Shown here: positions 1 to 8,596 of the stretch, piece after piece
Layout: every line of letters begins with the position of its first letter
How positions within the stretch are numbered: position 1 is the stretch's first letter
NCBI GenBank assembly: GCA_964436975.1
Contig: CAYTET010000037.1
Span: 1 to 21,031 of the forward strand
Direction of reading: 5' to 3'
Length of the DNA: 21,031 bases
Origin: CAYTET01 sp964436975
Lineage (GTDB): Bacteria; Bacillota_I; Bacilli_A; Erysipelotrichales; Erysipelotrichaceae
Notes under the pieces: generated by a model
The model's input: the letters and a program-made list of their open reading frames with translations, nothing else
Databases searched by the model: none
Told to the model about the DNA's origin: nothing
Translations under genes and position numbers: made by a program

Positions 1-2
1 AT

Positions 3-32
3 CTGACTAATCTGGAAGCAGTCTTCAAGTAA
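3..32 (+). CDS. Possible C-terminal end of an upstream gene (partial)
   Basis: The first bases read as LTNLEAVFK followed by TAA at 30-32, in frame from position 3. This leaves 39 bases to the polA start, which is typical spacing for this operon-like stretch. Nine residues cannot identify a protein. In related Bacillota dnaE lies next to replication or pfkA-pyk genes, so dnaE is a reasonable guess, but that is inference from gene order only. It could also be non-coding leader sequence. Confidence 0.35.
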   Translation: MTNLEAVFK

Positions 33-71
33 GGCCGCAGCCGGCACTATTGGAGAAAAGAGGTAGGCGGA

Positions 72-2642
72 ATGGAAAAACTGTTATTAGTTGACGGCAA
101 TGCGATGCTTTTCCGCGCCTATTACGCCACTGTCTACGGTCAGCCGATGAAGACTTCCGCCGGGGTGCCGACCAATGCCATTTTCGGATTTGCGACAATG
201 CTGGCCAAGGCCATTGAAAATATCCGGCCGGAATATATTCTGGTCGCTTTTGATACCGGCAAAAAGACGTTTAGACATGATATGTATCCGGCCTACAAGG
301 GCCAGCGGCCGCCAGTGCCGGCTGATCTGATTACCCAGATGCCGATAGCCCGGCAGTATTTAAAAGCCCTGCAGATCCAGCAGTACGAGCAGGACGGCCT
401 GGAGGCTGATGATATTATCGGCTCATCGGCCCGGCAGTTTTCTGACCGTTATGAAGTATGCATTCTCAGTTCTGACCGCGATCTGCTGCAGCTGATCGGC
501 CCACATACGGTTGTCTGGATGATGAAAAAGGGTATCAGCGAGATGGAATGCATGGACAGCACCAGTCTGCAGGACCAGTACCAGCTTACTCCCCAGCAGA
601 TTATAGACTGGAAGGGCTTGGCCGGCGATGCCAGCGATAATATCCCCGGTGTCAGCAAGGTCGGCGATAAGACCGCCGTCCGTCTGTTAAATGAATACGG
701 CTCCGTTGAAGGGGTTTATGCCAATATTGACAGTATCAAGGGCAAGTTGCAGGAAAACCTGCTCAAGGACAAGGACCAGGCAATGCTGTCAAAGCAGCTG
801 GCCACCATCAAAACGGATGCCCCGCTGGATATAGACATCAAAGACTGCGGCTATCAGCTTAACAGCCGTCAGGCCCTGGCTTTTTACCAGAAGTATGAGA
901 TGCGCTCGTTCATGGCCAAAACCGAAGTCAGTTCCGACACCGGTCCGACGGTCAGCATCATGACCGTCAGCCAGCTGCCCGCCGCCGTAAACCACGGCCA
1001 GTGGGCCCTTTTTGCCGATATCTGTGAAGACAAGCTGGACGGCATCAGCCTGACCGACGGAACGGCCGGCTATTATGAAAGCATCGACAATCTGGCCAAG
1101 GATGAAGTCTGGCGGCAGTGGCTGGCCGCTGACAATGTTAAAATTGTCTATGACATCAAGCAGTGGTATCACTGGCAGGATGATTATAAATTTACGATAA
1201 ACGGCAGAATTGTTGATACGATGATCGTCAGTTTTCTGACTGACTGCAAGATCAAGTCCTTGGCTGACCTGCAGCTTAAATATCATATTGAAACAGCCGA
1301 TTCCTACCAGCAGGTCTATCAGGGCCAGCAGAGCCTGTTTTTTGATGAGGCCCGTCATGCCGCCTACTGCGGTCAGCTGGCCGCCGGTCTATTGAAGGCC
1401 AGTGCCGTCATGCTGCAGCAGCTTAATGATCTGGAAATGAATGACCTGTACTATAATGTCGAACTGCCGCTGGCCGAAGTTCTTTACGAAATGGAAAAGA
1501 CCGGCTTAAGGGTTGATGTCAGCAAGATGGCTGAAATTGCCAAGGCGACAGCGGCTAAAGTCGATGTTCTGCAGCAGCAGATCTACCAAAGCGCCGGGAC
1601 CAGTTTCAATATCAATTCGCCCAAGCAGCTGGCCGAAGTGCTCTATGACCGCCTGCAGCTTACCGCCGGTCATAAGCGGTCAACCGATGTCAAGGCTTTG
1701 ACCAAGCTGGCCGGCAGCCATCCTATAATCAATCTGCTGCTGGACTACCGCAAATATTCAAAATACTACAGCACCTATGCCTACGGCCTGCAGAAATACA
1801 TTCAGCCCGATGGCCGCATTCATACTGTTTTCAACCAGTGTGTTACGGAAACCGGCCGGCTTTCCAGTTCGGAGCCCAATCTGCAGAATATCAGTGTCCG
1901 CAATGAGGAGACCCAGAAGATCCGCGAGGCATTTATTCCGGAGCCCGGCTGTGTTTTTGTCGGGGCTGATTACTCCCAGGTGGAGCTGCGTCTATTGGCC
2001 CATATGGCTGACGAGACTTCCCTGATCGAGGCTTTTAAGCAGGGCATGGATATCCATACCAAAACGGCTATGGACGTCTTTAATGTTACCGAAGAACAAG
2101 TTACTCCGCTGCTGCGCCGGCAGGCCAAAGCCATCAACTTCGGCATCGACTACGGCATGACTGACTTCGGACTGGCCGAAAGACTGGATATCCCGGTCAG
2201 CCAGGCCCATGAGTTTATCACGGCTTATTACCAGCGCTATCCCAAGATCCACCAGTTCATGCTGCAGACGGTAGCTGACTGCCAGCGGGACGGGTATGTT
2301 AAAACCCTGCTGAACCGCCGGCGTGAAATACCGGAGATCAACGATTCCAATCATGCCATTGCCGAATTCGGCAAGCGGGCGGCCATGAATGCACCGGTGC
2401 AGGGCAGTGCCGCCGATCTTATCAAGATAGCGATGATCAATGTCCGAAACCGGCTGAAAGCCGAGAAACTGCACGGCCAACTGGTCCTGCAGATCCACGA
2501 TGAGCTTATTATTAATGTTCCCGAAGCGGAACGGGCAAAGACCATGGTCATTGTCAGTGAGGAAATGGAAAGGGCCATGAGCCTGAAAGTTCCCCTGGTT
2601 GCCCAGGCCAGTTGGGGCAATAACTGGCTGGAGGTGAAATAA
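72..2642 (+). CDS. polA: DNA polymerase I with inactive proofreading domain
   Basis: Family A DNA polymerase that fills gaps in excision repair and replaces Okazaki primers. Residues 1-290 form the 5'-3' exonuclease/flap domain (LLLVDGNAMLFRAYYAT at the N terminus, EADDIIG, SSDRDLLQL, and the helix-hairpin-helix stretch near GDASDNIPGVSKVGDKTA). The polymerase domain is complete: motif A DYSQVELR from D633, motif B RRQAKAINFGIDYG from R682, and motif C HDE at 809-811. The middle 3'-5' exonuclease domain has lost its metal ligands: the first motif reads ADICED where E. coli has FDTETD, the second has KQW in place of KYD, and the third reads YCGQLAA without the Asp. This is common in Bacillota. 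The length of 856 aa is normal. A purine-rich site (ggagaaaagagg) precedes the ATG. The stop codon shares a base with the next start (TAATG), implying translational coupling. Confidence 0.97.
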   Translation: MEKLLLVDGNAMLFRAYYATVYGQPMKTSAGVPTNAIFGFATMLAKAIENIRPEYILVAFDTGKKTFRHDMYPAYKGQRPPVPADLITQMPIARQYLKALQIQQYEQDGLEADDIIGSSARQFSDRYEVCILSSDRDLLQLIGPHTVVWMMKKGISEMECMDSTSLQDQYQLTPQQIIDWKGLAGDASDNIPGVSKVGDKTAVRLLNEYGSVEGVYANIDSIKGKLQENLLKDKDQAMLSKQLATIKTDAPLDIDIKDCGYQLNSRQALAFYQKYEMRSFMAKTEVSSDTGPTVSIMTVSQLPAAVNHGQWALFADICEDKLDGISLTDGTAGYYESIDNLAKDEVWRQWLAADNVKIVYDIKQWYHWQDDYKFTINGRIVDTMIVSFLTDCKIKSLADLQLKYHIETADSYQQVYQGQQSLFFDEARHAAYCGQLAAGLLKASAVMLQQLNDLEMNDLYYNVELPLAEVLYEMEKTGLRVDVSKMAEIAKATAAKVDVLQQQIYQSAGTSFNINSPKQLAEVLYDRLQLTAGHKRSTDVKALTKLAGSHPIINLLLDYRKYSKYYSTYAYGLQKYIQPDGRIHTVFNQCVTETGRLSSSEPNLQNISVRNEETQKIREAFIPEPGCVFVGADYSQVELRLLAHMADETSLIEAFKQGMDIHTKTAMDVFNVTEEQVTPLLRRQAKAINFGIDYGMTDFGLAERLDIPVSQAHEFITAYYQRYPKIHQFMLQTVADCQRDGYVKTLLNRRREIPEINDSNHAIAEFGKRAAMNAPVQGSAADLIKIAMINVRNRLKAEKLHGQLVLQIHDELIINVPEAERAKTMVIVSEEMERAMSLKVPLVAQASWGNNWLEVK

Positions 2643-4054
2643 TGCCGGAGCTTCCCGAGGTTGAAACAGTTGTAAAAACACTGCAGCACCAGCTGGGCCA
2701 TCCGGTCATCAGCCAGGCTGAAGTGTTCTGGGATAACATCATTGCTTTTCCTGATCCGGCCAGCTTCTGCCGTCTTATCGCCAACCAGGAAATAGTGGAT
2801 TACCAGCGGCGCGGCAAATTTTTGATTTTCCGACTAAGCCGGGCCACTTTAATTGTGCATCTGCGCATGGAGGGCAAATTTTTTGTCTATGCCGGCCCGA
2901 CTCCTAAAGACAAGCATACCCATGTGATTTTTACCCTGCAGGACGGCCGGCAGCTGCATTATAATGACACCCGCAAATTCGGCCGGATGTGGCTGTACAG
3001 CGCCGGCCAGCCGCTGGCGGCTTTAGACAGTCTGGGCTGTGAGCCCTGGGACGAATTGCTTACCGGCGCTTATCTGCACAGGTTTGCCGGAAAGTATCAT
3101 CTGCCGGTCAAGACGATGCTGCTGCAGCAGGAGATGATTGCCGGCATCGGCAATATCTATGCCGATGAAATCTGTTTCCGGGCCCGGCTTTATCCGCTGA
3201 CTCCGGCCTGCTTTATCAGTGCAGAAAAATGGGATGAAGTAATTAAGCAGACCCGTCTGATTCTCAAACAGGCAATTGACCAGGGCGGCACTACCATCCG
3301 CTCCTATACTTCCAGTCTGGGTGTCACCGGGCGCTTTCAGCAGTATCTGCAGGTTCATTCAAGAGAGGGCCAGCCCTGCTACCAGTGCCAGACCCTGATT
3401 ATCAGACAGTTTGTCAATGGCCGCAGCACCTACTGGTGTCCCGTCTGCCAGCCAAGAAAACCGGTCGTTATTGCCGTCAGCGGCTCTATCGGCTCGGGCA
3501 AATCGGAAGTCATGGCCGAACTGGGCCGGCAGAACTGTCTGACCGTTAGCTGCGATGAGATCAACCGGCAGCTTCTGAGTGAACCGGCTGTAAAAAAGCA
3601 ACTTGCCGCCATTCTGAATTGCCGGCCGGTTCAGATTGATAAAGAAAGACTGACCGGCGCCATTTACAGCAATCCGGCTGTAAAAAAGCAGGTTGAGACC
3701 TGCCTGCATGCACTGATCATGAAAGAAATAAAAGGCTGGATTGCCGCTAATCAGAAAGAAATGATTCTGGCGGTGGAAGTGCCGCTGCTGTTTGAAGCCG
3801 GCTGGGATTACTATTTTGATTATAATGTTGTTGTGTCAGCCACCCCGAAGGCGGCCGCCGGCCGGCTTAGTGAAAACCGCCATCTGGATGCGGCCATGAT
3901 TGAAAAGATAACAGCATCCCAGTGGCCGGTTGGCGCCAAGGAAGAAAAGGCCGACTGTGTTATCACTAATAACGGCAGTCTGGCCCAGCTGCAGCAGAAA
4001 ACCGCCAAACTGCTCAGCCGGATCAGAACTATTATCGGCAAGGAGGGAAACTGA
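2642..4054 (+). CDS. mutM-coaE: Fusion of formamidopyrimidine-DNA glycosylase (MutM/Fpg) and dephospho-CoA kinase (CoaE)
   Basis: One uninterrupted 470-aa reading frame holds two enzymes. Residues 1-272 are Fpg: MPELPEVETV with the catalytic Pro2 and Glu3, the lysine in RRGKF (K59), HLRMEGKF, the GIGNIYADE helix-two-turn-helix, and a C-terminal zinc finger C246-X2-C249-X16-C266-X2-C269. It removes 8-oxoguanine and nicks the abasic site. Residues about 274-470 are CoaE, the last enzyme of coenzyme A synthesis: P-loop GSIGSGKS at 281-288, CDE after the second strand, VPLLFE, and RLSENR in the lid. Only about 11 residues separate the last zinc cysteine from the P-loop, so there is almost no linker. 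In Bacillus the two are separate neighbouring genes; here they are joined. The start overlaps the polA stop, and the stop (TGATG) overlaps the dnaB start. I am sure of both domains; whether the chain stays joined in the cell is unknown. Confidence 0.95.
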   Translation: MPELPEVETVVKTLQHQLGHPVISQAEVFWDNIIAFPDPASFCRLIANQEIVDYQRRGKFLIFRLSRATLIVHLRMEGKFFVYAGPTPKDKHTHVIFTLQDGRQLHYNDTRKFGRMWLYSAGQPLAALDSLGCEPWDELLTGAYLHRFAGKYHLPVKTMLLQQEMIAGIGNIYADEICFRARLYPLTPACFISAEKWDEVIKQTRLILKQAIDQGGTTIRSYTSSLGVTGRFQQYLQVHSREGQPCYQCQTLIIRQFVNGRSTYWCPVCQPRKPVVIAVSGSIGSGKSEVMAELGRQNCLTVSCDEINRQLLSEPAVKKQLAAILNCRPVQIDKERLTGAIYSNPAVKKQVETCLHALIMKEIKGWIAANQKEMILAVEVPLLFEAGWDYYFDYNVVVSATPKAAAGRLSENRHLDAAMIEKITASQWPVGAKEEKADCVITNNGSLAQLQQKTAKLLSRIRTIIGKEGN

Positions 4055-5229
4055 TGGCTATCAAGGCAGATGATTTATACCAGGCTGTCTGCACCCAGCC
4101 GGCCAGCATTGACTTTTCGGCCCGGCTGGCCATCCTTTACGGTCCGCTGATTGAAGCCGGCGGCATCAGCCTGTATCTTGTTTTATATGCCGAAAGCCGC
4201 CATGGCAAAACGCTGGATGTCGGCCGGCTGTGCAATCTGACCAAGCTTTCCATTGTCCAGCTTGAAAAGAGCAAAAAGAAGCTGGAGAGTTTTCAGTTGC
4301 TTAAAACCTACTTGAAAAATGAAGACGGCACCGATCTGTACCGTTTTGAATTATACCAGCCGCTGACTTTTGCGGCTTTCATGCAGCATGAAGTGCTGGG
4401 CCGGCTGTATCTGAAGGAAGTCGGCACGGCCGCCTACATCAAGACCAGTCAGCTCTACATAAATGACAAGGTCTCTGCCGACGGGTTCAAGGATGTTTCA
4501 TCCGGTCTGGATCCGGCGCTGCTGCAGAACTGGAATGAGACCGACGAGAAGACGTTTAAGACATTCTGCCATGATTACAGCGGCAAGCCCTTAACCATGC
4601 CGCTGCAGTTTGACATCAAGGAAATGCTGGCGCAGTGCACGGAACTGATGTTTCCGCACCAGCTGCGGACCCCGGATAATCTGCGGATCATCAGTGAAAT
4701 GGGGACAATCTTCTGCATTGATACCGATTCCATGCGCAAGATGGTCAGCCGCAGCATCGATTTTGACAAGCAGACCTTTGATATTGAAAAGCTGCACAGC
4801 CGCTGTCTGAAAGCCAAAAGCGTACAAATCAGACCGGCTGACACCCCTTATGACATGCCGCCGCTGCAGTTTCTGCTGGCTAAACAGCAGGGGACAGCCC
4901 TGGCGACAGCCGACAAGAAGCTGCTGGAATACCTGCAGACCGAAATGGAAATGGACCAGCAGGTCATCAATGTGATGATTGAAAGCATTCTGAAGGCCAA
5001 AAACAACCGGCTGGACCGGGCCTATGTTGAAAAGGTGGCCGCCAGCTGGAAAAGACAGCAGATTGATACGGTTGAAAAAGCCCTGGCCCTGGCCAAACAG
5101 GCTGACCAGCCGGTCACAGCAACGGGCCGGAAAAGCCGGCAGCGTCCCGATTTTGCGGCCGACAGCTACTCAGAAAGCAATACGGACTTTGAGGAGCTGA
5201 ACCGCAAACTGTTCAAGAAGGGGGAATAG
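4054..5229 (+). CDS. dnaB: Replication initiation/membrane attachment protein DnaB (DnaD-like)
   Basis: 391-aa protein resembling the Firmicutes DnaB primosome protein, which works with DnaD and DnaI to load the replicative helicase at oriC and at stalled forks. It is not the helicase called DnaB in E. coli. The N-terminal half is a winged-helix-like region (LARLAI/ LYGPLIEAGGISLYLVLYAES), and the C terminus carries a DnaD-type domain with the YxxxIxxxW-like motif YVEKVAASW at 324-332, followed by a helix and a basic tail. Identification rests on that motif, the size, and the position directly before dnaI, the same order as in Bacillus. The ATG shares its A with the stop of the previous gene and is preceded by AAGGAGG, a very strong ribosome-binding site. 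Confidence 0.88.
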   Translation: MAIKADDLYQAVCTQPASIDFSARLAILYGPLIEAGGISLYLVLYAESRHGKTLDVGRLCNLTKLSIVQLEKSKKKLESFQLLKTYLKNEDGTDLYRFELYQPLTFAAFMQHEVLGRLYLKEVGTAAYIKTSQLYINDKVSADGFKDVSSGLDPALLQNWNETDEKTFKTFCHDYSGKPLTMPLQFDIKEMLAQCTELMFPHQLRTPDNLRIISEMGTIFCIDTDSMRKMVSRSIDFDKQTFDIEKLHSRCLKAKSVQIRPADTPYDMPPLQFLLAKQQGTALATADKKLLEYLQTEMEMDQQVINVMIESILKAKNNRLDRAYVEKVAASWKRQQIDTVEKALALAKQADQPVTATGRKSRQRPDFAADSYSESNTDFEELNRKLFKKGE

Positions 5230-5231
5230 GA

Positions 5232-6140
5232 ATGGAAAAGATTAAAGTTGGTCTGCCGGAAAGAGCAGCTGGCAGCAATGATGATTATATAGCCAATCTG
5301 GCTTCCAGCACTGCTGTCCAGGCCAAACTGAAGCAGCTGCAAGCCGGGCCACAGGATCTGGCCCGCTGGCCGCTTTTATTTGCCGATTATGCCAAGACGG
5401 CTGAAAAGTGCAGCCAGTGTAAGGGTCTGGAAGAATGTGTCTGTCAGCCGGAAGGCTATCCGATGGATATCGTAATGCACCAGAACTGTCCGGTGGAAGT
5501 GCGCCGGCCCTGCCGCTATTACCGCACCCGGTACAGCCAGACGGCTCATTATAAAAACTATACCGTCTGTGATCTGACGCCGGAAGGACTGCAGCGGGAT
5601 ATCAGCAGCATTGATCTGGCGGCTGAAAAGGATGCCTCTTACATCAGCACCGTCAATCTGATAAAGCAGTGGCTGGCCCACCCGGCCCGCCAGGGGCTCT
5701 ATCTGTACGGGCCGATGGGCGTCGGCAAAAGCTATCTGGCCAGCTGTCTGACCAATGAACTGACCCGCCAGGGCGTCAAAGTGGCTTTTGTCAACATGCC
5801 GCACTTCGGCCGCGATGCCCGGGATAACATGAGCGAGAAGGACTATATTGAAAGCCGGCTGCGGGCTATCCGCAGTGCCCGGGTGGCCGTCTTTGACGAT
5901 ATTGGGGCAGACTATGTCACCAGCTGGGTGCGGGATGAACTGCTTTTTACCACTCTGGACTGGCGGATGGAACACCGGCTGGCAACCTTTTTTACCTCCA
6001 ACTGTGATTTTGAAACACTGAAAACCCGATTGATGTATAATCAAACTGGGGAAAAAGACGAACCCAAAGCTCTGCGGGTAATGGAAAGAATCCGGACCCT
6101 GAGCTTGCCGGTAATGATTACCGGTCCCGACCGACGGTAG
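5232..6140 (+). CDS. dnaI: Primosomal helicase loader DnaI
   Basis: 302-aa AAA+ ATPase that delivers the replicative helicase to the origin. The N-terminal part (to about residue 100) holds the cysteine cluster CSQCKGLEECVC and later cysteines in QNCPVEVRRPCRYY, consistent with the zinc-binding helicase-interaction domain of DnaI. The ATPase domain has Walker A GPMGVGKS at 160-167, Walker B VAVFDDIG with D222-D223, a sensor-1 like FFTSNCDFETL, and a C-terminal RVMERIR arginine-finger region. It starts two bases after the dnaB stop, with GGGGAATAGG acting as the ribosome-binding site. A DnaC-family protein or IstB-like transposition ATPase could share these motifs, but the zinc domain and the dnaB neighbour settle it. 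Confidence 0.95.
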   Translation: MEKIKVGLPERAAGSNDDYIANLASSTAVQAKLKQLQAGPQDLARWPLLFADYAKTAEKCSQCKGLEECVCQPEGYPMDIVMHQNCPVEVRRPCRYYRTRYSQTAHYKNYTVCDLTPEGLQRDISSIDLAAEKDASYISTVNLIKQWLAHPARQGLYLYGPMGVGKSYLASCLTNELTRQGVKVAFVNMPHFGRDARDNMSEKDYIESRLRAIRSARVAVFDDIGADYVTSWVRDELLFTTLDWRMEHRLATFFTSNCDFETLKTRLMYNQTGEKDEPKALRVMERIRTLSLPVMITGPDRR

Positions 6141-6152
6141 AAAGAGGCAAAT

Positions 6153-7115
6153 ATGACAAGAAAAATCGGCATTCTGACCAGCGGGGGCGACGCTCCCGGC
6201 ATGAATGCATCAATCAGAGCGGTAACCCGGGCCGCTTTAGGCAAGGGCTATGAGGTATTTGGCATCTATGACGGCTACAAGGGTCTGGTGGAAGGCCAGA
6301 TCAAGCCGATGGACCGCCATTCAGTCAGTGATATCATCATCCGCGGCGGCACCATTCTGGGCACCGCCCGGCTGGATGAATTCAAAGCGGATTCAGTGCA
6401 GGATGAAGCGGTTGAGCAGCTGCATAAATATGACATTGATTCGCTGGTGGTGATCGGCGGCGACGGTTCTTACCGCGGCGCGGCGGATCTGTCCAAAAAG
6501 GGCATTAATACCATCGGCCTGCCGGGCACTATTGACAATGATGCCCCGGGCACCGAATTTACCATTGGCTTTTTTACCGCGCTGACCACCGTGGTGGAAT
6601 GCGTGGATAAACTGCGCGATACCTCCACTTCGCATCACCGCTGCTCGGTGATCGAGGTAATGGGCAACCACTGCGGCGATCTGTGCCTATATTCGGCAAT
6701 CTGTTCAGGCGCCGAACTGGCCATCACGCCGGAGCAGGGCTATGACGAAGAGAAGATCATTCATACCCTGGCCCATCTGGAAGAAGTCAAGAAGAAGCGC
6801 CATGCCATTGTGATGCTGACGGAAAAGATGACCAATGCCGATCTATTGGCCAAAAAGATTTCCGCGGCTACGGGCTTCAGTTCCCGGGTAACGGTGCTGG
6901 GCCATATCCAGCGCGGCGGCTCACCGGTTCCGTTTGACCGTATTCTGGCCACCCGCATCGGCGACTATGCTGTTGAAATACTTTCCCAGGGCAAAACCAG
7001 CCAGTGTATCGGCATTATCAACAACCAGCTGGTGGCCACCCCGATTGAACAGGCGCTGCAGATTCCCAAGACCAGCCGGCAGCCGCTGGTTGATATGTTT
7101 GAAAGACTGATTTAA
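6153..7115 (+). CDS. pfkA: ATP-dependent 6-phosphofructokinase
   Basis: Converts fructose 6-phosphate to fructose 1,6-bisphosphate, the committed step of glycolysis. The length, 320 aa, matches bacterial allosteric PfkA. Visible motifs: GILTSGGDAPGMNA at the N terminus, GGTILGTAR, the ATP-type GGDGS at 102-106 with PGTIDND and catalytic D128, HHR at 161-163, and the fructose-6-phosphate region GHIQRGGSPVPFDR. Glycine rather than Asp/Lys at the two discriminating positions points to ATP rather than pyrophosphate. Residues lining the effector site of E. coli PfkA (R22, R26, R55, R155, E188 by alignment) are retained, so ADP/PEP control is likely. One oddity: the usual MGR reads MGN (170-172). 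It lies 12 bases after dnaI, with no terminator between. Confidence 0.97.
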   Translation: MTRKIGILTSGGDAPGMNASIRAVTRAALGKGYEVFGIYDGYKGLVEGQIKPMDRHSVSDIIIRGGTILGTARLDEFKADSVQDEAVEQLHKYDIDSLVVIGGDGSYRGAADLSKKGINTIGLPGTIDNDAPGTEFTIGFFTALTTVVECVDKLRDTSTSHHRCSVIEVMGNHCGDLCLYSAICSGAELAITPEQGYDEEKIIHTLAHLEEVKKKRHAIVMLTEKMTNADLLAKKISAATGFSSRVTVLGHIQRGGSPVPFDRILATRIGDYAVEILSQGKTSQCIGIINNQLVATPIEQALQIPKTSRQPLVDMFERLI

Positions 7116-7134
7116 CAGCGGAAAGGAATTAACT

Positions 7135-8559
7135 ATGAGACGAACAAAAATTGTATGCACGATCGGCCCGGCCTCCAGCAGTGAAGAGATGATGACGGCG
7201 CTGGCCAAAGCCGGAATGAATGTCGCCCGCCTGAACTTTTCCCATGGCGATCATGCCGGCCATCTGGCCAATATCAAGAAGATCCGCAACATCAATGAAA
7301 AGAACGGCTGGCATATCGGCATCATGCTCGATACCAAGGGCCCGGAGATCCGGGTCGGCAAGATGGAAAATGATGCTGTTCAGTTTGCCACCGGCGATAA
7401 GGTCACGGTGACCAAGGAAGATATTACCGGCACATCCGCCCGCTTCCATATCGACTGCAACGAGCTTTATAAGGATATCAGCGTCAATGACCGGATTCTG
7501 ATCAATGATGGCAAGCTGACCCTGAAGGTATTGAAGACTAACGGCAAGGATGAATTTGAATGTGAGGTTGCCAACAGCGGCCCCATTGCCACCCGCAAGG
7601 GGGTCAATGTGCCCAATGTCAAGCTGTCCATGCCTTTCATCTCCCAGAAAGATGATGATGACCTGCGCTTTGGCGCGGCCAATAACATTGATTTTGTGGC
7701 AGCCAGTTTTGTGCGGCGGGCCGATGATGTGCTGGCCATCCGCAAGATTTTGACGGAGGAAGGCCATCCGGAGATTGAAATCATCGCCAAGATTGAAAAC
7801 CAGGAGGGCTATGACAATCTGGTTTCCATTCTGCAGGTGGCTGAAGGAGTCATGGTGGCCCGGGGTGATCTGGGCGTCGAAGTCTCCTTCAAACTGGTTC
7901 CCATTTACCAGAAGAACATTATCAAGACAGCCAACAAGATGGGCAAGCCGGTCATTACGGCCACCCATATGCTGGAAAGTATGGTATCAAATCCCCGGCC
8001 GACCCGGGCTGAGGCCAGTGATGTGGCCAATGCGGTATTCGACGGAACCGACTGTGTGATGCTGTCGGCCGAATCGGCCGCCGGCCAGTATCCGGTGGAA
8101 GCTGTCCAGACAATGGCCAGCATCGCCGAGGAATGCGAGAAAAACTTCCCCTATGCCCGCTATCTTAATGAGGCCATCGACAATACCGACCGGTCCATGT
8201 CAGATGCCATCGGCATTTCGGTGGCGGAGTCCTGTCTGACCATGCAGAATATTTCTGCCATCATGGCCTTTACGGAAACCGGCGGCACGCCAAAGCGCCT
8301 CAGCAAGTACAAACCGGTTGCTCCTATTATTGCGGCCACCAATTCGGAGCAGACCTGCCGGCATATGGCCATTTACTCGGATGTCATTCCGGTTTATGCC
8401 CCTAATATCGTCGATTCGGATCTGTATGATGCCACCGCCCACCGCGTTTCCGTGGAACTGGGACTGCCGGTCGGCAGCACTTATATCATTACAGCAGGCT
8501 GGCATGCCGGCCATGGCAATACCAATACCATGCGCTTTGCCCAGGTTGATGAAAACTGA
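7135..8559 (+). CDS. pyk: Pyruvate kinase
   Basis: Makes pyruvate and ATP from phosphoenolpyruvate and ADP. Motifs: RRTKIVCTIGPAS at the start, LNFSHG, MLDTKGPEIR, the signature IIAKIENQEG with the catalytic lysine, ARGDLGVE, and the TATHMLESM loop with T277. The last has His where Gln is usual. The 474-aa length is that of the classical enzyme, without the extra C-terminal phosphohistidine-like domain that many bacilli carry. GGAAAGGAATTAACT precedes the ATG, 19 bases after pfkA, and a terminator directly overlaps the stop codon, so pyk ends the transcription unit. pfkA-pyk adjacency is standard in Bacillota. Confidence 0.97.
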   Translation: MRRTKIVCTIGPASSSEEMMTALAKAGMNVARLNFSHGDHAGHLANIKKIRNINEKNGWHIGIMLDTKGPEIRVGKMENDAVQFATGDKVTVTKEDITGTSARFHIDCNELYKDISVNDRILINDGKLTLKVLKTNGKDEFECEVANSGPIATRKGVNVPNVKLSMPFISQKDDDDLRFGAANNIDFVAASFVRRADDVLAIRKILTEEGHPEIEIIAKIENQEGYDNLVSILQVAEGVMVARGDLGVEVSFKLVPIYQKNIIKTANKMGKPVITATHMLESMVSNPRPTRAEASDVANAVFDGTDCVMLSAESAAGQYPVEAVQTMASIAEECEKNFPYARYLNEAIDNTDRSMSDAIGISVAESCLTMQNISAIMAFTETGGTPKRLSKYKPVAPIIAATNSEQTCRHMAIYSDVIPVYAPNIVDSDLYDATAHRVSVELGLPVGSTYIITAGWHAGHGNTNTMRFAQVDEN

Positions 8560-8583
8560 AAAGGCCCCTCAAGGCCTTTTTTT
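8559..8583 (+). terminator. Intrinsic terminator after pyk
   Basis: Perfect 8-bp stem AAAAGGCC / GGCCTTTT (8559-8566 and 8573-8580) around the six-base loop CCTCAA, running into seven Ts at 8577-8583. It begins on the last base of the pyk stop codon and closes the polA-to-pyk unit. Confidence 0.9.
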
Positions 8584-8596
8584 GCAGAGGACGGGA

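Noticed and set aside
1992..2681. 229-aa open frame on the minus strand inside polA
   Set aside because: It lies opposite the conserved polymerase domain, has no recognisable motif or ribosome-binding context, and arises from the GC-rich codon pattern of polA.
7129..7968. 279-aa open frame on the minus strand inside pyk
   Set aside because: It is antisense to the conserved pyruvate kinase core, has low-complexity composition, and shows no family resemblance.
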